From Ascidia mentula (lineage: Eukaryota > Chordata > Ascidiacea > Phlebobranchia > Ascidiidae), in the NCBI GenBank assembly GCA_947561715.1, contig OX387203.1, positions 7,936,001 through 8,000,000 on the forward strand: DNA of 64,000 nucleotides. The letters run 5' to 3'. Position numbers and translations under genes: made by a program. A model generated the notes under the pieces. It made no database searches, had not been told where the DNA came from, and saw only the letters and a list, made by a program, of their open reading frames with translations. Shown piece by piece: positions 44,792 through 54,400 of the stretch (its first letter is position 1; each line of letters starts with the position of its first letter).

Positions 44792-45688
44792 CTAACAACG
44801 AAGAGACATTGAAATAAATGAAACTTGCTTTTCCAAAACCGACATTACAAAATGGAATGTCTGATCTGCACTTTGCCACATTTGGATGGTAATCACTTGT
44901 CCCAATATCGACTCGCTTGCAATCACCAGAGAGCAGTGTTTGATCATGCAGTCGTCAAAATTTCCAGGCAACCGAAATTGCTGCATTTTCTGGATGGCTT
45001 CTCCAATGCATTCAAAGGCCATGATTGTGTAAGAACTATTGTTTGCGTGGTTGTTCCGATCAACAAAATACAAGTCAACAGTTCTCTTCCATTTGAATAC
45101 CAGCACATCTTTAGGTACGACCCTTGACGGTTCTCCAGGAAAATAGTAGCTTGGAGTTGGATGGGCGTTGACAAAGGCTCTTACTTCTTCCGAAAAAGCA
45201 ATTGGCTTTCGAGAAGCCATGTTCACCAACACCATTTTCAGGGTCATTCTCATGTACTTTGTGCCATTGATCGGGTCAACAACATCGCATAGATATACAG
45301 AAGACGTGTTCCCAACTTGGGCAGTAGTGTGAATGAATCGAAGAGGTCTTTGAAAATCCCCAGGTTTTACTATCTGGTTTACATATTTACAGGCTTCTTC
45401 AGTAAACTCGAAATCCTGGCACACAACAAAAACTGTTCTGTTAGCTGATAAGAAGTTTTGTTTGTGGATTTTGTGGTAGATTCGATTGGTAGAATAAGCT
45501 CGACACAACTCAGTCAACTTGAGCCAAGGTAAGGGGTCATTTCTACCTAAAAGGCAAAGTAAACCAATATTTGACCTTATTTGCTGCATATTTAAGCAAG
45601 CAATCTTACGTTTGTTTCCAAGTTGATGAATTCCAAGGTTGTTGACCTCTATGTATCCTGTTACCCCACCTCCGTAATAGCTTTTCAT
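44792..45688 (-). CDS. double-hotdog acyl-thioesterase-like gene 7 (type A, unit 3)
   Basis: Exons 45610-45688 and 44792-45546, with a 63-base stop-free intron and 277 residues. It is near-identical to genes 3 and 5. Differences include FVVCQDFEF for FVVRQDFEF and CRAYSTNR for CRADSTNR. DRNNHANN and the hotdog halves are kept. Same likely role as the other type A genes. Confidence 0.85.
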   Translation of the reverse strand: MKSYYGGGVTGYIEVNNLGIHQLGNKRKIACLNMQQIRSNIGLLCLLGRNDPLPWLKLTELCRAYSTNRIYHKIHKQNFLSANRTVFVVCQDFEFTEEACKYVNQIVKPGDFQRPLRFIHTTAQVGNTSSVYLCDVVDPINGTKYMRMTLKMVLVNMASRKPIAFSEEVRAFVNAHPTPSYYFPGEPSRVVPKDVLVFKWKRTVDLYFVDRNNHANNSSYTIMAFECIGEAIQKMQQFRLPGNFDDCMIKHCSLVIASESILGQVITIQMWQSADQTFHFVMSVLEKQVSFISMSLRC

Positions 45689-47107
45689 GGCTTTCGAGCT
45701 CTAGTTAAACTGTTTTTAAACTAACAGGGGCATCTGGTGGCAAACATGGTTATGAACACAATATTTGTTTGGTTTTAGATAGGTTAATGATTGATAGTCA
45801 TAAAGATTTTCTCTGTATCCATGTTTTAGTCACCACATAAAATAATAAAGTATTTTTAAAAACATAACTTTGAACTCAACACTATTAGGAATAAACATTA
45901 CTCATGCAGCCATAACTCTAAGCTTTAACAAAAGGAACTATACAAATGATATACTGTATAAATGTGTTAATCACTTTCTAAATACACCATCCTTGTAAGG
46001 TTCATATCTTGTCATAATTATTTTTGTCCAGATAAGACCAGTTAATGGTCAAGGTTCTTTACATATTTGTTTCTGTTTTTATCAATTCAGTAAAAAAAAT
46101 ATTAATTTTAAATAAAAATGAAAATGAATTATCAACACAGTTTTGCAAAAAAATAAAGTCTATAACAAGTGATGTGTAGTGTGTTGTAAAAAAAGCAGTT
46201 TTGCAGAGTTTTTAGCCAAATGACTATAAACTGTCGTTATATGCATCATGCAAGATGCAACATGCAAGTAATAATTATTTGAGATCATGATTATGATTGG
46301 AATGAATGGCATGCTGTGATTGGGTAAATTAACCTCAAAAATAAATTCAGGCATTGTCAATTCACACTCTGAATGTTACACATTCTAACTATAGCTACAA
46401 AGTTTTAAAACTACGATAAAAAATAATCTACCATAACAAAAATACATGACGCAGCATAAACAAATCCAGTTACAAAAAGGGAAATTCCCCGATTCATGAA
46501 AACTTAACCAACCACAAAAAAATAAAAGGATTTGCAAAATCTGAAAGTTTCAAATTTGCAAGCAAAAACCACAATGAAAATGTGTGTACTTTATTTCAAA
46601 TACATACACAAGAAAAACAAATAAAGTCAAGTATTTTTGATCAGCGCTGTTTTGTGCTCTAAGGCCGGGTCCACACTCCCACTTTGCGCCGGCGGATTTT
46701 TGGAAACTAAGTGCCAGAAGAGCAATTCTGATTAATTAAACTATCTTCATGTTTTTTATCAAAAATATCGTGGAAGCAAATGCTATGTTTTTGCCGGAAG
46801 CAGACATGATAAAATGAAATATTCCATTTGTCGCGCATGATTGAAACTAAACTATCTTCATGTTTTTTATCAAAAATATGGGATTGTATTCCCAAGCTAT
46901 CATTAAGCATAAATGCTAATATTTCTATGTTTTCAAGCTTGCTGATCTGCATGGATTCTGTGACTGTATGATCATGATAAATTTTCATTGCGTTTGAGGT
47001 AACGATGTAGTTTAGTCCTACCTTTTCAACTTACGTCTACCTGGTCTTGCAAACATGATTATGTACACCACAGCAGTTGGATTCACATTCGGTCAACATT
47101 CACTGCG
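45689..47107. other. spacer after unit 3, with a direct repeat and a hotdog relic
   Basis: To about 46230 the sequence matches the spacers after the other type A genes. Beyond that it is unique. A 32-base direct repeat (46737-46768 and 46848-46879) surrounds a small coding relic, listed separately. The minus-strand frame 46707-46988 mostly reflects this repeat. Confidence 0.6.
46763..46831 (-). pseudogene. relic of a double-hotdog thioesterase-like gene (last strands only)
   Basis: 23 codons read TNGIFHFIMSASGKNIAFAS and onward on the minus strand, matching the C-terminal GLFHFIMSLGDKNIAYVT of gene 9. No further homologous part was found nearby. It lies between two 32-base direct repeats. 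It shows the array once extended differently here. Confidence 0.6.
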
Positions 47108-48008
47108 TCAACAACGTATAAGAGACATTGAAATAAACGAAACTTGCTTTCCAGAAGCCGATATTACGAAATGAAAGGTCTCATCTGCACTTTGCCACAT
47201 TTGGATGGTAATCTCTTGTCCCAATACCGACTCGCTTGCAATCACCAGAGAGCAATGTTTGATCATGCAGTCGTCATAATTTCCAGGCAACCGAAACTGC
47301 CGCATCTTCTGGATGCCTTCTCCAATACATTCAAGGGCCATAACTGTGTACACGCAATAGTTTGTGTGGTTGTTGCGGCTAACATCGAAGGTGCCGACTT
47401 TTCGTTTCCAGTTGAATAACTGCACGCCTGCTGGTACCACCCTTTCCGGTTCTTTAGGAAAATAGTAGTTTAGAGTTGGATGGGCGTTAACCAAATCTCT
47501 AATTTCTTTTGAGAAATCAATTGGTTTTCGAGTAGCCCTATTCACCAATACCATCTTCATAGTCATTCTCATGTACTTTGTGCCATTGATCGGGTCAACA
47601 ACATCGCATAGATACACAGAAGACGTGTTGCCAACTTGGGCAGTGGTATGAACAAAGCGAACAGATCTTTGACATTCCCCAGGTTTTACTATTTGGTTTA
47701 TGTATTTATAGGCTTCTTCAGTAAACTCGAAATCCTGGCGTACAACAAAAAATGTTTTATTTGCTGTCAAGAAGGTTTGATTGTGGACTTTGCAGAAGAT
47801 TTGGTTGCTCAAATTAGCCCAACACAGTTCAGTCATCTTAAGCCAAGGCAAAGGGTCAAATCTACCTAAAGGCAAAGTATGCTATTATGTGACATTATAG
47901 TTGCAATATAGTTAGGCAAACAATCTTACGTTTGTTTCCAAGTGGATGGATTCCAAAGTTGTTGACCTCTATGTATCCTGTTACCCCACCTCCATAATGG
48001 CTTTTCAT
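47108..48008 (-). CDS. double-hotdog acyl-thioesterase-like gene 8 (divergent type A)
   Basis: Exons 47930-48008 and 47108-47865, with a 64-base intron and 278 residues. Exon 1 (MKSHYGGGVTGYIEVNNFGI) is clearly type A, but the body differs widely from genes 3, 5 and 7. The active-site stretch reads SRNNHTNY, so the leading Asp and the last Asn of DxNxHxNN are both changed, although the central N and H remain. Such changes could weaken thioesterase activity or alter substrate. ECIGEGIQKMRQF and the C-terminal hotdog strands are kept, and the frame is open, which argues for constraint. Confidence 0.82.
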
Positions 48009-48660
48009 GACTTAGGCCAAGTTAAACTGTTTTCAAACTTACAGCAGAACTGCCTTGTCCACTGCAAACATGCTGATGAACACCGCGGCAGTTTGTTTTT
48101 CACTTGGTTAATGATTGATAGTAACAAGCTGTGATCGCCAAGTAAGGACCTGCTCAGTAAGATACAATACATAACACTACCAGAGAGAGAGACAATGGAC
48201 ATATTAAAAAAAAACATGACAAATATTAACATGTGTGGATCGGTACAAAATTCTGCGTAGTTACCAAATGCAGTCATTAGTGGTTGCCAATACTGGCAAA
48301 GGCCCTGATGACACAGACACAATAAGTCTTAAGCATGGCCAAAGGCCTATTGGATAATTACTGGAATGTCTATCTGCCACTCTGTAGGTTAAATCCGAAT
48401 GAACCGTTCACTATTAGACACGTGGAAGAAAATCCCAAGTCGGCGAATATATTTGTAAGTTTTAGTGAAGTTTATAGTGTCTTGCCACAGCGATGATATT
48501 AAATCGAACAAAACATGTTTTACATAGATTTCGAAACGCAAATGCATTGCAGTACAAAGATCACGTGACATTGCACTGAGAGTAAAAGTTATTAGCTGGT
48601 GGTGTTTGCTAGTTTGTTGGGAGAAATTATTTTAATAAATGTTATAACATCATAGATATA

Positions 48661-48908
48661 CGCAGTAATATTTCATGCAATGGCACGATAGGCAGGATCG
48701 CCCAACTGCGCAGGTCCTTGCTTGGCGATCACAGCTAACGTATCGCGATCATGAGGTTTTCAGGCTTTGCACCCCAGGCAATGCAGCCTCTGGATCAACC
48801 ACTTTTTCAAGTCGGAGCAAGATTTGAAAAATCAAGCTCCCGGTGAGGTTTGAACTCACGACCCTGGGCTAACCAGGCCCAACGCTCTACCAACTGAGCT
48901 ACAGGAGC
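48661..48908 (-). mobile_element. tRNA-derived SINE, full copy
   Basis: On the minus strand the element starts with a tRNA-like head (48836-48908), followed by a body of about 175 bases ending near 48661. With the partial copy at 49018-49179 it forms one insertion flanked by the 13-base direct repeat CATCATAGATATA (48648-48660 and 49180-49192). The body holds a GGATCGCC/GGCGATC inverted pair. It lies between genes 8 and 9. Confidence 0.8.
48836..48908 (-). other. tRNA-like head of the SINE (not a functional tRNA call)
   Basis: The 73-base stretch has a closable acceptor stem (GCTCCTG with CGGGAGC), D arm (GCTCAGTTGGTAGAGC, the A box) and T arm (GTGAGTTCAAACCTCAC, the B box). The anticodon arm closes only with an extra base at position 26, so the anticodon is ambiguous. 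Together with the repeated body and the second copy at 58.7 kb, it is a SINE promoter, not a tRNA gene. Confidence 0.75.
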
Positions 48909-49017
48909 AAAGTGGTTTCACGGTGTATATTGTGGCCAAGATACACTGGTGCGCAAGCGCACAACTTGCCAGGCATCCTTCACATATACGTAGGGGATCT
49001 CTACCACCGTATCAGAT

Positions 49018-49179
49018 AACGCAGTAATATTTCATGCAATGGCATGATAGGCAGGATCGCCCCACTGCGCAGGTCCTTGCTTGGCGATCACAGCTAACGT
49101 ATCGCGATCATGAGGTTTTCAGGCTTTGCAGCCCAGGCACTGCAGCCTAGCTGGATCAGCCACTTTTTCCTGGATCAGC
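49018..49179 (-). mobile_element. partial SINE copy (body only) in the same insertion
   Basis: It is about 95% identical by eye to the body of the full copy at 48661-48800 and in the same orientation, but lacks the tRNA head. About 110 bases of other sequence separate it from the full copy. The 13-base target duplication lies outside both, so they probably inserted as one dimeric transcript. Confidence 0.75.
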
Positions 49180-49569
49180 CATCATAGATATATTTATTAT
49201 CAGGCAACTTTTCCATGATTACAATTGAAACTGATCAATATCCGCATTGTATCACATTTACAGAAAATATAAGGCACGACCGCCTGAAAATACATGACGC
49301 AGCATAATCAAATCCAGTTGCAGAACAAAATCCACCAGTCCGAAGAAAAGTTAACCAAATCATGTACAATGTCAAATGTTTACCAAAACAAAACGTTCAC
49401 TTTTGTTAGCAAGCAGACACACAATTCAAATCCCCAATGACTGGAAATGACTTTTCTTTTTGCTGATCATCAGCTCGATTGGTTATGAGCATGCCAAGAA
49501 TAATTAAAATTAACGGAGACAAAGTTACGTCGTGGATTTTCACCAGCATGTATACACAGCAAAGCGTTG

Positions 49570-50599
49570 TTAACAGCGGAGCGCCAAAGTAACATACGCT
49601 ATGTTTTTATCGCCGAGAGACATGATAAAATGAAATAATCCATCTTCACTCTGCCACATTTTAACATTTATGTCTTGTCCCAGTCTTGATTCGCCTGCTA
49701 TTATCACCGAATATTTCTTAATCTCACAAGAGTCAATTTCACCGGGCAAATTTATCTTATATGCCTTGTCAGTTGCATGGCCAATGCATTCCCATGCTGC
49801 TTTTGGATAAACGGAATTATTGGCGTGTGCGTTGTAATCCACATCAAGAAGACAGACAGTTTTTTTCCAAATGAACACTGAGACGTTCGCGCCGGGCGCA
49901 GCTCGTACTGGTTCCTCTGCAATGCTGTAACTCTGGATGGAAAAGCTGTTGACAAACGATTTGAATGCATTTGGAAAAGGAACAGGTCGCCTTTTGACTC
50001 TGTCAACTAACACAAAAGTCTGAATCAATGTCATATATTTTATCCTTTCATGCGGGTCAGTTGCCTCCACCAAAACCATTAAGGATGTATTCTTCACCTT
50101 GAGTATTGTACTCGTAAAACGTACAGGCTGTTTTAGTACAAGTTTGCCTTCATCATGAGGGTGTTTTATGGGGCCCAGATGGAATGCTTCTAAAAATTCA
50201 AAATCCTGCTGAGCCAAAAAAAGAGTTCGTCCAGCGTCCCGTATTCTCTCATTGCAGATTTTCATGTATAGAGTGACAAAAATTGCCAAGCTGCCCATTT
50301 CCGCGTTTCTCAGCCAAGGCAAAATGTCTTGAAAACCTTAAAATAATTATTCACATAAGCGTGAGCCCAATATTATGACTTTGTGAGCTGCGTACAGATG
50401 CGCACTGTTTTGAACTATGGTCTCAACAGTGTTGTTTGGTGTAACTACTAATAATTCCAGTCCGGTGGTCAATTTACAAGTTACAATAACCTTTCAGTAC
50501 AACCATTGAACTATTACTTTTACCTTTTCGTTTTGGATCTATTCCAATATTGTCAAGCTCAATGTAGCCCTTCACTCCTTCTCCTAGAAACTGTTTCAT
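49570..50599 (-). CDS. double-hotdog acyl-thioesterase-like gene 9 (canonical motif)
   Basis: Exons 50524-50599 and 49570-50336, with a 187-base intron and 280 residues. Exon 1 reads MKQFLGEGVKGYIELDNIGI, clearly homologous to the type A first exons. The first hotdog spans about 60-150 (RTLFLAQQDFEF, PVRFTSTILKVKNTS, TFVLVDRVKRRPVPFP). The second holds DYNAHANN near 192, the canonical DxNxHxNN, followed by WECIGHA. It is the array's outermost member on the TIMELESS side and keeps the complete motif, so it may be closest to the ancestral gene. A soluble acyl thioesterase is the best guess. Confidence 0.85.
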
Positions 50600-51449
50600 G
50601 GCTTCTATAGGGATTTTAAACCTTCTGTTTTACAACGATAACGTACAGGATGTTATTTTAGTTGTTACTTTTGATTTGACGTAATCCCGTGACTTATCGA
50701 CAAGGTGAACTACAACTTTCCACCTGGACCATCGACTATTAAACTACAAGTTTGCAGTGTAGGCCATAAAGTTAATGTTTGACGAATTCTGCTAAGTTCA
50801 GAAGGTGCTGTGTACCGCAGTACTTGATGTGAAAGCGCCGATGGTATTAATTGAGTATGAATTCTGGTGTGGCAAATATGCGGCTTTCCAAAAATCAGAT
50901 TGATGCAAACACATCGATTTCATTGAATCTATCATTGGCATTGACACAGCGCTTCTCAAATTTTTTTTGTTATATAAAAAAAAATTTCCTTGTGACCCTA
51001 TTCAAAAGATAAGCGAGATTTAGAAAGCAACTGACGTTGAAATAGATAAATTGCAAAAGCTAATTCGTTTAGCAACCTATTCTTTGTGTAGCACTGTATC
51101 AAAGCATAAATTTATCGGGTTACCGGCCAGTATTGTGTACAAAACTTGAAATTAAGCCTTGATATAGGACAATGAAGTTTATGAATTTTTTTTGACATTA
51201 TTTTTGGAATTAAAAATACGACATTGCAGTTGACCAAATTCTGGAAATTCACTTGTTAAAAATCCCAATAAAACGCTATAATACTTGCAGAAATCATCCA
51301 ATCACTAGTCTGAAAGCGCTGTAGACTGATCAGGGCATTGCAAAGGAACGAGTTGTTACCAAATCTCTTTGTAATTTTTCTTTTTTTGAGTTAAAAAGCC
51401 AGAAGAGAAACATAGAAATGAAAGTGAATATATATCTAAACACATTGTG
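50600..51449. other. spacer between the thioesterase-like array and the 3' end of TIMELESS
   Basis: AT-rich DNA without recognisable exon, repeat or RNA gene. It must contain the promoter of gene 9 at one end and the 3' untranslated region of TIMELESS at the other; neither shows a decisive motif. Confidence 0.5.
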
Positions 51450-54400
51450 TTAATCTTCATCTTCATCATCGTCATCTAGAATCATTGCCTTCCTTCTCTT
51501 ATCCTTGGGTTTCTCTGGCTCAGAGTCGTCGTCGTCGTCACTGTGAATGGGAGTTGATTTGTGTTTGTTTTATACATAATGTATGTTTGAGGCAACCTTC
51601 CCCGTTTGAATGACGTCATAACGCATTAATTTATATAAGTAATAGAGAAAATGTATTTTGAGAAGGATTGTTTTTGAAACTGAAAAACTTGGTTTAAGGC
51701 GAATATATCATGCTGCTGTGCTGGGTTGCTTTTTGTGAACAGAGGGAATATCTGATCCCATTTAAACGTTGCTAGGCAACTAAGAGTAAGCGCTGTAAAG
51801 ATCCCTAGCATTTGCATGTGTCAAAAATGACACACATACAAGATTATAACCAAAGTATAAAATATCAACCTGTTCAAAGACTCATTGAGGCGTTTTCGTT
51901 TCTTGGTGTGTTCTGATGATTCTACAGCTTTCCGGAGGTGGGAGTCCTTTACACTATGCGGAATACGCCAAAACCGTTCCTAAACGTAACAGTATTATGT
52001 ATTAAACACCCAACGTTGATTTGGAGTTCCGCTTTTTGAAAAAGTGTTTACGAATTTAAACAAATCAAAATTATTTTGTATTTCGCGCAAAACAATTACG
52101 CGGGTAAACAACAAACACAAAAAATGTGACGTGGACACCGATAAAACCATAAAGGTTATTTAAGTCAGGCGTTCAGGTAACTGTGATATCCTCAAGGAGA
52201 ATCACGCTATGCTGTATCTTTATACAGGGTGTGATAATTTTGTTAGTATTTTTTACCTGTTCGGTTGCAGGTGGATGCACTCCGATGGATTTTAGAAGTT
52301 TTTTAAAGGGACGATTGTTCATTGCGTCCTCCTGTTCTTCGGTGATTGGAACAAGCGGGACGAGGTCTTTGGAAATAAGTCAACAATTCTTACCGAGACC
52401 AAAATGATTAAATTCATCATTGGTAAGTATGCGAAGCCAATCACCACCGATAATAAAGGTGATCAGCCTCCAATCGTATACCATTTTCGTAAGGTATGAT
52501 CTGTAGTCATGGGCCATTGAACAATACAATGTTGGCCAAACATGCGGCTGCAGGAAATAATTTAATGTGATTTCGGCATTGAACGTAAAAACCCTTGCAG
52601 AAATGCAATTAAAGTGGTTTGAAAATGCGAAGTTTCATAATTTCTGAGGAACGGTTTCGGCTCAATTAAAAGTTGTATCTTATATAAAGGTCGTATTTTA
52701 TTCTTTTGAAAAAAGACACATTTCCAAATCGAAAAATGACACAAGACCAAATGTTTTCAAACTCGCTATACGTGTACCTCCAGGCTCAACAATATCGCCA
52801 GCAACGTTGCCAATACAATCCAATAACCACGTGACCGCGTTATCCAATCCCGCTTCAGAGCAGTCTTTTACCAGAGCTTCGACCGATACATTTGTTGTCT
52901 CTGAAAGCAATAAATAGGCGATTAAACAATGGTGTTAAGCAGCAGATTCGCAATATAAACCATTGTCACGTGATTCATCGTCACTCGAGTCCGTTCCGCT
53001 TGAATGAACGTCGTTCTGGTCGCTTTCATTGTCGCTGTAACCGCCGCCTATTTCAGACAGAAACATATGCATTGTTATCTTTTTTGTGTAAGTGCATTTA
53101 CCGGTTGTTAATGCGGTTTGCTGATATCTTACCGATATGCATGATTTCCGGTTCTGAACGTTTCTTTCCAGTTTTTTTTGCTCTTTTCTTGTAAAGTTGT
53201 TTTCTGGGAAAAAGTATTTACTTTAGCGTATTACTATTAGCAATAGGTATTACATTAAAAATAAACATAATCGTCACCAAAAGTTGGTAAAGTTTCATTT
53301 GCCATACGAACGTATTTTCACATAGCTTACATATTTATAGTACATGGTAAATGAAACACGTAAACACACAAAACGAAGCTGCTTTGCATTTTTCTTCCTA
53401 CCTATTGCTGACAAGGCCAAGAGAAAGGATCTTTTCAGTTACTTTTCCTTTGGACTTCTTGTTGCTCATCATTTGTATGATGTTTCCAACTGGGTCTGAA
53501 ACGGCACCATTACAATTAATGCGAGGTATGACGTCACAGGAGCATTCAAATTTTTACCATCAATAAAATGCACCATTTTCTGGTTAATTAGACATAGATA
53601 ACTAAAACACAATACCGTCCGACGTCGAGAATTCCTCGTATAAACGTTTCAATTCTTCAATATCATCTTCCCGCCACATAGCAGGGACCTTAGAGCCTTT
53701 GACCCGTTTTAAGTCGGCCAAGCTATCCACAAGTCCAATATTAACAAGCTGGTTGCAAATTTGGCGCCTGGTTCGCGACTGGTCAGTTATTTTCGATAAG
53801 ATTCCATCCACCGCGTCTGAACGTAAGTATGATACAAAGTGTATGGTGTTCATGGATTTAATTCCGTGTGTATGAAACGGCAAAAATTCTGCTTTAGATT
53901 GAGAATTTTTTGATTTGTAATCGAAACGTCATGACAAAGTGAGATTAATTAAGTTGAAGCTCTTAAGTATTCCGGCTTTAGGAGTCAGTAGATTCGTGTC
54001 ATGGTTCTTAGTGAGCTATACTGATTCATATACAGGTCATTGTTATTGGTAATGCTTTTGAAAATTGAAGTTGCCAGACGAAAATGTGTCTGGGTCCAAT
54101 TACTGTACACAAACCATTTGAAACACAAAGTTTCCTCTGGTTTAAAAATAACCGTAACCGTACGAGGAAAAATCAAATAACAGAGAGTAATGCAATTTTC
54201 AAGATATAACAAAAAAGGGTTTTAACGTGTAATTAGATGGCAATGTTTTTAATTTTTGTTTGCATTCAACCTAATTCAGTCAATTCAAAGACATAACATA
54301 ATATATTTTTTAATTGTCACAGAAATGTAATCACCACTATCTTGTTCCTTAAATTGTTTGTAAAGTTCTGTTAGCTCCGCAATTTCCTCTTCAGACCACT

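Larger units (their letters stand above)
30648..46230. repeat. triplicated segment: each unit one type B and one type A thioesterase-like gene with spacers
   Basis: Three consecutive units start at 30648, 38016 and 42158. Units 2 and 3 are about 4.1 kb; unit 1 is 7.4 kb but about 4.0 kb without its LINE. Coding and spacer sequence are nearly identical across units, with scattered substitutions, small indels and repeat-number changes. That pattern fits recent unequal crossing-over, perhaps with gene conversion. All coding parts are on the minus strand. Plus-strand open frames repeated in the spacers are by-products of this duplication. Confidence 0.93.

Noticed and set aside
48836-48908. Functional tRNA gene
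   Set aside because: The anticodon arm does not fold in standard register, and the sequence is the head of a repeated SINE with a second diverged copy at 58.7 kb.
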